A stretch of DNA of 19,527 bases. It comes from Phellopilus nigrolimitatus (lineage: Eukaryota; Basidiomycota; Agaricomycetes; Hymenochaetales; Hymenochaetaceae). The notes beneath the pieces are model-generated. The model worked only from the letters and a program-made list of their open reading frames with translations. It ran no database searches and was not told the origin of the DNA. The stretch spans positions 1-19,527 of the forward strand of contig JAJOHG010000443.1 in the NCBI GenBank assembly GCA_021029095.1. Direction: 5' to 3'. The translations under genes and the position numbers were made by a program. Position 1 is the stretch's first letter, and each line of letters opens with the position of its first letter. Positions 10,443 through 19,527 of this stretch are shown here, piece after piece.

Positions 10443-10938
10443 TGTAGCGGACATTGTGGTTTTTTGTTTTTTTGTTTTGTTTACTTGCTTTCTGTTCTGT
10501 AGCTCTGGACTTTTGTGGAACATGGTCGAGTTGTCATGGTTCATTTACTTTGAGAAAGTTATGTAAATCCGACTGCAGCAAGGTCGGGGAACAAATCCGA
10601 TTTCCGATTGCAAAAAAAAAGCGACATTCGACAGATCTATTTATCTTCGGCGGGATACCACCACCATCATAATCAAACCAAAGCAAACATGAAAGTATTA
10701 TACCAAGAAACCAAAAAGTAATAGACTACTTCGCCATAAGGGATTGAAAACTGGAGATAAGCACTACAGAGGCTCACCTAGGTGGAAAATTCTGGAATCG
10801 AAATATATGCGCATTTTACACGGATAACTTATATGAATGAGAGGAAACCAAGTGGACGTCGAATAGCTCAAAAAGCGTCGGACACCATCAGTCGATCGTG
10901 TTACTCTGTCAAGAGATGTTGTTTCATTAAATGACGAA
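10443..10938. other. Intergenic between convergent GPI3 and X3
   Basis: 3' flanks of both genes. A T-rich stretch (10455-10490) just after the GPI3 stop is a plausible 3'-end signal region. A run of A at 10612-10620 is the other landmark. No gene seen. Confidence 0.5.
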
Positions 10939-13384
10939 CTAATATTTCAGGAGAAAATGTACGATACCGGTTGCCGCCCGTGTCTCTTGTGAAGTAAAGA
11001 AGTCCTCACCGAAATCCTTACGCAATTGTTGCATCACGCATTCCGTAAGTCTATTCTTCGGAACGAGAGCTTTCTCGTGGGGACGAAGCAAGCAAGACGG
11101 ACTCATCGTCACGTCGACTTCGTAAATCTGAGGATTCGAGGAAGATTGTGTACGGCCATCCAAAGGCGGGAGGTTCTCGTCTTTTTGGCTTAAGGACAGC
11201 AAGTCACCACTGCCTAGATGCGAGCCGGCAACTGAATCTCTACTAGTGCGAGTGTTACTATTTTCGACGATGGTCGGGATTTTTCTTGAGCGAGCGTTCG
11301 CCTCGACGACGGCCGGGACCTTGATAACAAGAGCGTTGTCCTCAACAGCAGCTGAGTCATTAAGAACATGAGCGCTCTCGTCGACAACTGATAATTTGAT
11401 ATTGGGAGCGCTCTGCGCGGCGGCGGCCGGAACTTTGATAACAAGAGCACTTTCCTTGCCTGAGTCTTTAGTAACGCGAGCGTTCTCGTCGACGACTGAG
11501 ACTTTGATAGCGGGAGCGCTCTCCTCGGCGATACGTGGGTCCTTGATAGCGGGACCGTTATCCCCGACGACGGCAGAGTCCTTGATAGCAGGTGCGTTCT
11601 CCTCGACGATGGCTGGGCCTTTGACAGCGCACTCCTTATCTCCAACGTTGACCGAGTCTTTAATGGCACCAGCGCTCTCCCCAATGGAAGCTGTGTCCTT
11701 GACAGTGCGAGTGTTATCGTCAACGGCGGTCAAGTCCGTAGTAGCTTGAGCGTTCTCCTCAGTGACGGCTTGGTCTTTGAAAACGCGAGCGATCTCCGTG
11801 GCGGTGGCTGGGTCCTTGATAGAGCGCGCGATCTCCTCGACGGCGCTCCTAGCCAACCACAGATATTTACTGGGACCTTCGTGTTTGAAGGTTTCGTTTG
11901 GGGACGAAAAGGGTGTGCGGGGCATGTTATTGGACAGCTCGCCGCGTTTCCCAGAGGTGGCATAAGACAAGGATGATATGATGGAGTCCTCGATAATCGA
12001 GGACACGAGGCTGAGTACTTTGTAGTACGATATGCGGTGCCCGATGACCCAAAGAACATATAACATGACCTTCGACCTAGAGATTGCCTTCTTATAATCC
12101 TCCTGGCTCAGGTTTTCGGATTCGAGAGGCGGAAACTTGAACGTCTGTGGGACGCGATTGCCCAAATATACTTCATCCTGGTCGCTCAGGTTGACGAGGG
12201 AGTGGAGCGGGTGAGTCGACAATAGAAGATAAATGATGTATTTCCATGTGTTTTTCGAGTATTCTTTTTGTTTTTCCTCCGAACTTCCGAGAAACGCGTA
12301 GATCCCGTTCGCAGCCCGCATAGTAGAGGGAGTTACTGCGCCTTTCCTCGAAACAGGTGGATCTCCCGAAGATGCAAAGATAGCTGCTGCGAACTTTTCA
12401 GGAAAGATAGATAAAGACGGAACTGGAAACGCCGACGTACCACGTTCATTCAGCTTAGGAGCACCTGGATCTTCCGCCACCCTTTCTGAAGGATTGTTGA
12501 AGGACTGTCTCTGCCATTGCGCTATGTTGCATCGTATGGCTGAACTGAGTATAATCTGTCAGAGAGAAGAAAGCGAGACACGTACGCATAAAAGCAAGCC
12601 AGAACTTTTCATCCTCAAATGTTTCTTCTTCCCTCATCAAGCTTCCCAAACCGAGCTTCTCCACCGCCCACAGAATCAGTCCTTCAGAGTTACGGTCAGA
12701 CGGGATTATGACAATCTTTTGTTCGTTAAGCAGGACTGAAGGATCGGACATGTTCTCCTTGTCAGTTGCGAGCAGAATGTAATTCTTTTTGCCAGTATAT
12801 TTACTGCGAAATGCTTTCGCGAGTTCGACGTAATTCCGAGGTCCGTCCTGAGGAAGTTTTTCAAGCAATTCTTCTATCGCTTTTGGTAAAGGGCAGTCCA
12901 TAAACAATTTAGACAGCAATTTCACGGCAGGTTTCAGCTCTTGCGGTTGGAAGTCAGCGTTGTCAGAAGCTGTGCTGACGAGGGTTTGGACCATGTTAGG
13001 GGTGATATCTGAAGATCGCTGTGTGATGATCCAGAGGAAAAGCATGACGATGGAGGCTTTTGTCCCGGTAGTCCCTAGGAAAGCAGCATTCTGGAAGCAC
13101 GATTCCAGCAGCTCACCGTCTTCTCCTTGATAATAATCGATGTGCTCCCATACCGTAATGGGATGAGGGACATTCGACGGATGCACGTTGTCCAAAAACC
13201 TGTGAAGCGCAAGCGCTTGACAAAGCGTTAACCAGTCAATTTTGTCGACTTTCTTCTCTAGTTTCCGCTCTGCTGACGCAACGCTAAGAGCCCGAAGCAT
13301 CGGTAGCATGTTCTCACTCGGTGTAGATCTTATGAAATTCAGAAAACTAAAGTCAGCCTTCGGATGAAGTCCAAAGACGTCCAT
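10939..13384 (-). CDS. X3: intact family X protein, two modules plus 13-residue repeats
   Basis: Two exons, 13384-12586 and 12539-10939, are joined by a 46-nt phase-1 intron (GTACGT...TTCAG) conserved in X2. The product is about 799 aa. Module 1: DWLTLC (50-55), VWEHIDYY (78-85), IVMLFLWIITQ (112-122), CPL (164-166), VIIP (225-228), LILWA (236-240) and KLGLG (243-247). Module 2 (about 355-460): SKNTWKY, QEDYKKAISRS and VMLYVLWVIGHRISYYKV, which resembles the LLFLWII block. A 13-residue repeat array (about 498-700) follows, then a C-terminal block SPSCLLRPHEKALVPK...FGEDFFTSQET (746-786). No signal peptide or convincing membrane helix. The start is uncertain: a GTGAGT donor at 13411 and a GGCTGACTTTAG acceptor ending at 13347 suggest a 5' intron, which would make the ATG at 13309 the start, at the same alignment position as an ATG in X2. 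I do not recognise the family. Confidence 0.8.
11239..11847 (-). repeat. In-frame 39-bp tandem repeat (13-residue units) in X3
   Basis: About 15-16 units of 36-39 bp. The amino-acid consensus is roughly [SP]A-hydrophobic-VEENA-x-AIKD, for example PAIVEENAPAIKD, SAVVGDNGPAIKD and PAVVEANARSRKI. The first unit, SAVEEIARSIKD, corresponds to the only copy in X2 (SAIKEIARTIKG). The array preserves the frame. ORFs on the other frames across this stretch are shadows of the repeat. Confidence 0.9.
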
Positions 13385-14778
13385 CTCGCGCCATCAGCCG
13401 AAGCCACTCACCAGACACTTGTGAGACCAGTACGAAGGTCTTGAGCTGTCCAGCCTGCTGTTTTAGGAGATAAAAGCGTGTGGCTGACGAGCGTTGAGTA
13501 GCGGGAAAAGACGAGTCAGCGCGGCTTTAGTCCAACTTCACGTATTGGATTCCAAAAGTCCGGAACCTTCCAGTTTGTGTATAGCGAAAAGACCGTGTGC
13601 GACGATGATCGGAGTAAGATTTAAGGGACACGAGATTGCTTGATGAAACGATTTCTCTCCTGTTAAGGAGTACGATGCAATCGAATGTATCACTTGTAAG
13701 CTATAGAAGTGCCTCGTGAAGGGACAATGGAAGGTCTAAGATCAAGATCCATCGTAGTATTGCAAGCACCGATTTCCGGGTCTGGAGTTGCGGGATTAGT
13801 TCACGTCAACTGTTGGACAGGATCACACAACTTACTGGGCGAGACCCAGCGAAGCTCGTTGTGATTGGCATTACCGCAAAGCCCGGACACCAGTAGTTGC
13901 CTTCCTGAAAAGAGATTCCACAGAAACCTAGCGTGTCGACTTAGACGCTGAGTTGCATCTTCTTTTCCCGCCCACCGTTGCTTCCAAGTAGTTCTTCCAT
14001 GCAGATACAGTATGCAGATGTCGTATTGCCAATTCATGCAAAACATGCTGTCTCACCGATCTCCCTGCAGATAAATGGGCGCAGCTATAAAACAACCTGT
14101 CAATATCTCGAGCGTCAAAGCACGGGGCCGACGCGGCATCAGGCATATTTGAAGTTGGAGAAGCTATGCATCAGAAAACCCTATGATGAGGCGCTGGCGA
14201 GACTGCAACTTGAAGATATGACCTTCGATAGTTCCGTCACTAGTATGCGAGCACCTCTGAATCTGATGTTCAGTGCTTTGCTTAGACGTGGGTTTGGATG
14301 AAGTCGCTCTAAAACCGTGACGACTTCATGTCACAAGGGCAAGGTTACAAGCGCGCGCATTTCCTATACGGGTTTGACGTGAACCAAACGGGCGCCTATA
14401 AGCGCTCGGCTTTGAAACTTCGCGAAGACGGGCGCCACGCGCAAACCTTTTGCATATCAAAGTACGAGAACGATGGCCAGACGCTTTCGGACTTCCAAAA
14501 TGTCCATCTGTACTCGTACCGACGTGCGTGCGTCTAAGTATGAAACACTCTTGTAATCCCTTTCTGTTATATCCGGCGGTCGGTGGGGTATGCGTTAGCT
14601 ATTTCCCCGTCGTCGTAGGCTTTCCTTTGACCGACCGACAAAAGCGTTCCACCTTCTCTCGGTCGCAAGCGCAGTCTCACCGACACTACTGGCACAGTTT
14701 ACAAGTGGGTTTTGTCTCTTGAAATCTTCGAGTCTTCCAACTCATTAAAACGTATCAAGGACGGCATCTTACATAGCA
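13385..14778. other. Divergent intergenic region between X3 and X4
   Basis: The 1.4 kb between two divergent family X genes should hold both promoters. Open frames on both strands (for example 13978-14301 and 14046-13801) have no recognisable content or splice-supported extension, so I do not call genes. ATGAAGTCG and its reverse complement are spaced by 14 nt near 14302-14333. The 65-nt stretch 13347-13411 may be a 5'-UTR intron of X3. Confidence 0.5.
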
Positions 14779-16115
14779 ATGGACGAAGCTGCTAAGACCG
14801 TTGGGTCTATAGTACCTTTAGTCCGAGATTTCGTCTCTTGGCTTGTTGCGCGACATCGGGAAGACAAGAAACGGCGTTTACTGGCGCAAGAAGCTTTAGG
14901 GAAGCATCCCATTCTTGACGATAGTTGTCTCCCAGACTATCCTAACCCGCCCTGGCCAACCATTCTGGGGAAGTATGGAGATTGTCGTGGAAAGGGCGCT
15001 CTACGGACTTGGTTCGCAGACATGTCTTTCGCAGGGAACGAAGGATCAAGAGGCTCGGTCGTTCTACTTTTCCTCTGGATAATAGCACAATCTCATCCAG
15101 GGACCGATAGCAACGGGATCCACCGTCTTCTCAGTGAAGTCGTGAAATCCGGTTCTGAACGGATTTCCGATAAAAAGATCGACCTTCATGACAACGACTT
15201 TTTCAAAAAACCTGTGAAGGCTCTCGCGAAGTCGATGCAAAAATGCCCTCTTCCGGATGTCCTCGTAAAGGATTTAGAAGACCTTCTGGTTAATAACCCA
15301 ACTAATTACAAGACGCTCCAATCGGACTTTCGACAATCCTTTCTCAGAAAGAGACCGCTCGGATTCGCTGCTGGTCCAAATGCGGCAGGCTCATCCTTCG
15401 CGCCTTCACTTCTGTTTAATAAGCAGGGCAGCGTTATAATTCCATGCGACGCGGATGCAGGGAAGTTGATCTTATGGGCGACATTGAAGCTCGGACTGGG
15501 GAGCTTGGTGAAGAACGAAAGCGAGTTCGATCCGGATAGATTGTGGAATGTTTTCTATTTTAGTATGTGCTCTATTTCACTTCGTACACGCATTTACAAT
15601 ACATCTGAGTGAGAATTAGATCAGGATCCAGCTCCGTCATACGATTCCACCATGCAGTACGACGCGGAAGCGACGAACTCGGGAGGCAGATCAGACTTCC
15701 AAAGTCAAGGTTAGTGTATACGAGTTCTAGTCGAGTGTTGGTCGTACTAAAGGGCAGTCATTGGAATTTCAGAGAAAACTTCGAGTTTTTCAACAAATTC
15801 AAAAGGCCGAACAGGTTTAGATGAGCTGGGAGCGACCAATTCTAGATATAGGCGGGAAAATAACGATCGTGAGTAATATACCACAATTCTGCAATAGAAC
15901 TGGACCAAAGACGTTCACTGACGCTCTGCGTCTACGTCATAGCTCCAGTCGCTCTGCCAATTCGCGGCGGGTCTGATCAAGAGAAGTCTTCTTTTTGGAA
16001 AACAGGTATGGGCTTGATTCGACGATGCGCATGTTTGGGAAATTAATCTATGCCTCTCTCAACAGTGAAGCAGACCAGGACGCGGAAAAGTGAAATGACA
16101 TCCGAGTCAGTCTGA
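14779..16115 (+). CDS. X4: family X protein, single module with short polar tail
   Basis: The best model has five exons, 14779-15562, 15632-15709, 15773-15868, 15943-16005 and 16066-16115, all joined in phase 1, giving about 356 aa. The N-terminus (1-45) has a basic segment ARHREDKKRR. Then follow YGD (66-68), VVLLFLWIIAQ (94-104), KCPL (155-158), VIIP (219-222), LILWATLKLGLG (230-241) and LWNVFYF at the conserved intron. The tail (262-356) is polar and Ser/Arg-rich and lacks module 2, the repeat array and the C-terminal block of X3. X1 is its closest relative here. The 3' exons are less certain than exon 1. Acceptor 15624 instead of 15631 restores the frame homologous to X3 at that point but then reaches a stop near 15823. 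A later acceptor near 16105 would give another ending (KKATELIVFEERM). Function unknown. Confidence 0.65.
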
Positions 16116-16978
16116 AGAAGGCGACTGAGCTGATTGTTTTCGAAGAAAGAATGAGGTAAGAACTAAATGCGTTATTTCTCGAAAAAAAAACATCGGTCAT
16201 TTAATGCTCTATAGCCACAATTGTCTCGTCCGCCATATCGCTTGATGGATTCTTATGTCCTGAAGTCCTTCTGAATCCTTCGTTACTTGCGCGTTCGTGT
16301 GTGGTTTCCCTGGGTTCATCGCTCAGCCCGGGTTCGATTGTCGTCTTAAGTTTTGCGCGCTCGTGTGTCGTTTTCTCCCATTGTTTCTCCAGCAAGCGGG
16401 GTCCTGTTGTTCGGTGTCAGTTTGGCGTTCCTTCCCGTTTCTTTCTCAACTTAAGCTGTGCCACGTTTGCGTCCCAGTTACTATTTTCTAAATTGTACGC
16501 TATGGAACCTGTTTCCTCGGAGAGGAGATATATATGAAGGCTTATGAGCAGCGAAAATAATAGTCGCGTACATCATACACTACGTGGGTGTTCATGTCTC
16601 TTCAACTCCTCACTATGTATCCGAGAACTTATCCTTCGATGATGCCAGCGCACGAAGCTGCACTGTCACATTGTAGGTGCGGTTCGCAGGAAACGTCTCC
16701 TGTTTCGGCGTTGTCCGACTCGCCGCGTAGGATTTGAAACGTCGAATTCCCGTACTATTCAGGCTGACCACGTTTTGCATAGAAACACAGAAGCTGATGG
16801 GCGCGGCTCGTTGGTTTATTCGCGCTTAAATGAAGCATTTTACTAAGCCGCTATCGCCGCTCCGATCGCTAGTCACACACATCTATCATCGAGCGCAGCG
16901 CCTATCCATAGTTCGAGACGGACCAGTCTAAAGCTATCCTTCCCTGCTGCAGATAACCAAGCTCATCACTTTGTAACA
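16116..16978. other. Intergenic before the S9 peptidase gene
   Basis: No gene seen. A short imperfect direct repeat (TGCGCG.TCGTGTGT.GTTT) occurs near 16289 and 16356 and produces a repeated TTHERA in a minus-strand ORF that I do not accept. The last 80 bp, with CT-rich sequence and the ATG in an ACAATG context, are the likely 5' leader of the next gene. Confidence 0.5.
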
Positions 16979-19416
16979 ATGTCACTGGCAGATCCTCGGT
17001 CAGATCTTGACTCCGGCTTCACCCCACGCAAGGTCGCCGATTCTGAGCGGCTATTTGATATTAAACTCTCCCCTGACGCTACACAAGTGCTTTACCATGT
17101 GAAGCCGCTCTACAAATCTAACGAGCACGAGACCTGCGCGATATGGCTTGCAGACGTGTCCACGGCGGGTAGCGCACGGCAATTTACGTCTGGTTTATTC
17201 AACGATACGGCCGCACAGTTCCATCCTGACGGGCGGAGGTTCGTTTTTCTCTCTGATAGGCATAAATCCGGCGGTCCTGTGCAGCTATACTCTATCGGCT
17301 TACTTGGGGGCGAGGCTTCCCCGCTCTTCGGCGAGGAGAACAAGAAACGCGTCTCCTCTTTCGAAATATCCCCTGACGGACGTTACGTCGCGTTCGTAAG
17401 CGCCGATGAGCCGACACCACACGACGAGCGTCTCGAAAAGGAGAAAGATGATGCAAAAGTCTTTGGCGACAAGCGCGGCTTGGAGCATCTCAAGTTATAT
17501 ACTTTTGCGACAGGGGATGTGCGCACGCTCGGCGTTGCAAAAGAGAGACACGTTTCCTTCTTTATTTGGACGCCTGATAGCAAGGAGATCGTCTTTACGA
17601 CGTCTAGCCAGCCTGAGCTCGAATTCAGCGAGGAAGAGACTGAGCTTCAACGGATCGCGATCGCACCTGGAAATTCGAGCACACCCCACCTCATAGGAAC
17701 GTACCCGCGCAGCCCCGGGGGGAAGTCCTCCATTGCTTACACTTCGGAAGGCACAGTTGTGGACTTACAGAGCTTCGAGCCTGCTCGGCTTTCCGACTCG
17801 AAGTCGGTTTTCATCCATGCAGCACATGATTTTTCGAGCAGCACGCGGCTGTACGGCAAAGTGGACGATGCAGCCCGCATCCTAGATATGAAACGCGATG
17901 GACTCGTTGCCGTCGAAGTTGCAGACGGCCTACGCACTCGTATAGACGTGCTTAGCATAGATTATAAAGATGGAAAAGGCAAAATTATGTTCAAACTATA
18001 CGAAACAACGGACGACGCTATTGGCTATGGGCTATGGGATGCGCGTTGGCGTGCGGATGGTACATTCGTCCTTGTTGCGATTAGGAGCTCATCGGCGAGG
18101 CACGAGCCGCCAGACGTGTGGGCAGGGACTATACGCGATAAATTGACCGTTGTAAATCTAGAGACAAAGCTATCCTCTCATTTGCAGTGGATGAAAGACG
18201 TCCCCGTAATGCATACTGAGGCCTTCCACTGGGACGCGCCTGACGGGACGAAGCTGGACGGCATCGTCATTTTTCCCCACGCAAAATCGAGTCTAAGCAC
18301 TTCCGACTGTAATGATAGTTCATGGTGGTAAGTTTTTGCCTTCTTTAAGTGGCAGAAGTAATCAATAAACTCGCCTTCGACACGATGTGCATGCTTCATC
18401 AGGACCATACTCGTGCGTACCATTATCCCGGTTGTGTCTTTTGAAAACAAACTAATGGTCGAGTGATTGCTATCGCAGGCGAGAGACTTTTGAATACGTT
18501 CCTGCTTACGCGAATTGGCGGTTCCTGCTTGCTTCGCACGGCTACCTGGTCGTTTCTCCTAACTACCGTGGTGGTTAGTCGAATTTTCCAAATATGCTTA
18601 AGCACACCCCTAACGATGAAATTCTTCTCCCGTTATTTCTCGCCCTTTTTCAGGGAAAGGTTACGGCTCGACTTCGCGTCGCGCCGCGTATGGCGGTATG
18701 GGCACGCTCGACTGGTCAGACTGCGAGAGCATGCTCAACGAGGCAGTCGCACGCGGGCTCGCGGATCCTGGCCGCCTGGGAATCGGCGGCTGGAGTCAAG
18801 GCGGGTTCATGACTGCCTGGGGCGTCGCCACGACAAAGAACCGCTTCAAGGCGGGTGTCATGGGTGCGGGCGTCAGCGACTGGGGCCAGCTCGCGGCGGA
18901 GTCGGACCTGCCAGAGTTTGAGGTGCGTATTTTAAGGCTTGTTTTCAAGTCGTATGTACTATGAGCCTTGCATCTTCTATACTCTCATGAGCTACTCAAA
19001 TATACTCAGATGACTTTCTTGTTTGCAGACGGACCTCGGCGGGAGCGCCCCCTGGGACACACCCGTGAGCAGCGAACGGGTGGACATGCGCGGGAGCCCA
19101 ATCGGGCACGTCGCGAACGTCGAGACCGCCGTGCTGATACTGCACGGCGAGAAGGACCAGCGCGTTCCCGCGACACAGGGGATCTCGTTCTTCCGCGGAT
19201 TGCGTCGGCGCGCGAAATACCCTGAGCGCGCGCAGCTTGTGATTTATCCGCGCGAGCCACATGGGTGCGTCCCTTTAATTGTCCTTATCTCGGGAGGTTC
19301 AAATCAAGGATTCGAGATTCTACTGGACTTACTTTGTTCATCCCAGGTTCACGGAGAAGAAACATGCGGAGGACGTGATGAATCGCGTTATCGAACATTT
19401 CGATCATTGGCTTTAA
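16979..19416 (+). CDS. S9C-type prolyl oligopeptidase family peptidase, one apparent frameshift
   Basis: Six exons: 16979-18327, 18403-18412, 18479-18573, 18654-18922, 19029-19264 and 19347-19416. Together they encode about 675 aa, normal for acylaminoacyl-peptidase or dipeptidyl-peptidase V relatives. The N-terminal ~400 residues form the beta-propeller (SPDATQVLYHV, HPDGRRFVFLSDR, SPDGRYVAFVS, TPDSKEIVFTTSS). The C-terminal alpha/beta-hydrolase domain has VHGGPYSR, SPNYRGG, nucleophile motif GWSQGG, the Asp in HGEKDQRVP and the His in PREPHGF, so the triad is complete. There is no signal peptide, so it is probably cytosolic, cleaving N-terminal acylated residues or dipeptides (family knowledge). 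The frame of exon 1 and that of LPTVMIVHGG differ by one base near 18299; unless corrected, translation stops at 18331 with 450 aa and no catalytic domain. Exon 2 is only 10 nt. Confidence 0.85.
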
Positions 19417-19527
19417 ATTCACGAAATATTCACTGAAACAAGGAACTGTATGATCAACAAGTTTTGACTCTCAAAATCTGTACTTTTACCTTCAGCATTA
19501 TGATTTAGTCATTGTCTTCACAAATTA

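Noticed and set aside
11214..11749. ORFs in other frames across the X3 repeat array, with repetitive SLIAGA..S or TLPLSR patterns
   Set aside because: They repeat only because the underlying DNA is a 39-bp tandem repeat; the minus-strand X3 frame is the one supported by its paralogue X2.
11239..11847. Regularly spaced repeat as a possible CRISPR-like array
   Set aside because: Units are contiguous, diverged, in frame and without spacers; this is a coding minisatellite in a eukaryotic gene.
13801..14301. Overlapping ORFs on both strands between X3 and X4 as a small gene
   Set aside because: No recognisable motif, signal peptide or family X similarity; the length is compatible with chance.
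16201..16395. Minus-strand ORF with a repeated TTHERA motif
   Set aside because: Short and without homology to neighbours; the repeat reflects a small imperfect DNA duplication.

Overview
The window looks like nuclear DNA of a filamentous basidiomycete, most likely an Agaricomycete. The genes are broken up by many short GT..AG introns (46-77 nt) with GTACGT, GTGCGT or GTGAGT donors and CTGAC/CTAA branch sites. There is an animal-type ATP-citrate lyase sequence, a secreted serine-rich GPI-type protein, and a cytosolic S9 serine peptidase. Only the S9 peptidase and the ATP-citrate lyase pseudogene belong to families I recognise with confidence. There was no database access, so every exon model here is a manual reading.

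Layout. 51-877 (+): small multi-pass membrane protein in four exons. 878-1666: non-coding, with a diverged direct repeat. 1667-2423 (-): X1, a decayed member of an unrecognised paralogous family called 'family X' here. 2464-2741: a 278-bp MITE with 33/34-bp terminal inverted repeats and TA target duplications. 3142-4343 (+): broken ATP-citrate lyase copy that keeps its introns. 4344-5593: decayed sequence split by a 150-nt almost pure G tract. 5594-6400 (-): remnant of a GPI-protein gene (GPI1). 6819-8569 (+): X2, a family X pseudogene. 8998-9304 (-): second GPI-gene remnant (GPI2). 9682-10442 (+): intact secreted GPI-type protein. 10939-13384 (-): X3, an intact two-exon family X gene of about 799 aa with a 13-residue tandem repeat. 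14779-16115 (+): X4, family X gene of about 356 aa in five exons. 16979-19416 (+): S9C-type prolyl-oligopeptidase family gene in six exons, with one apparent frameshift.

The central 14 kb is the interesting part. Family X and the GPI gene are arranged as an imperfect mirror image about a point near 9.5 kb: X1(-), X2(+), GPI2(-) | GPI3(+), X3(-), X4(+). X1 resembles X4 and X2 resembles X3, as an inverted segmental duplication predicts. The left arm is decayed (stops, frameshifts, shared deletions) and holds extra material (ATP-citrate lyase pseudogene, poly-G region, a further GPI remnant). The right arm is intact. Family X shares the blocks LLFLWII, CPL and KLGLG and a phase-1 intron after the WxAF(M) position. 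X2 and X3 carry a second module and a strongly conserved C-terminus. In X3 a single 12-13 residue segment of X2 has grown into about 15-16 tandem copies. I do not know what family X does, and nothing in the sequence assigns it a function.
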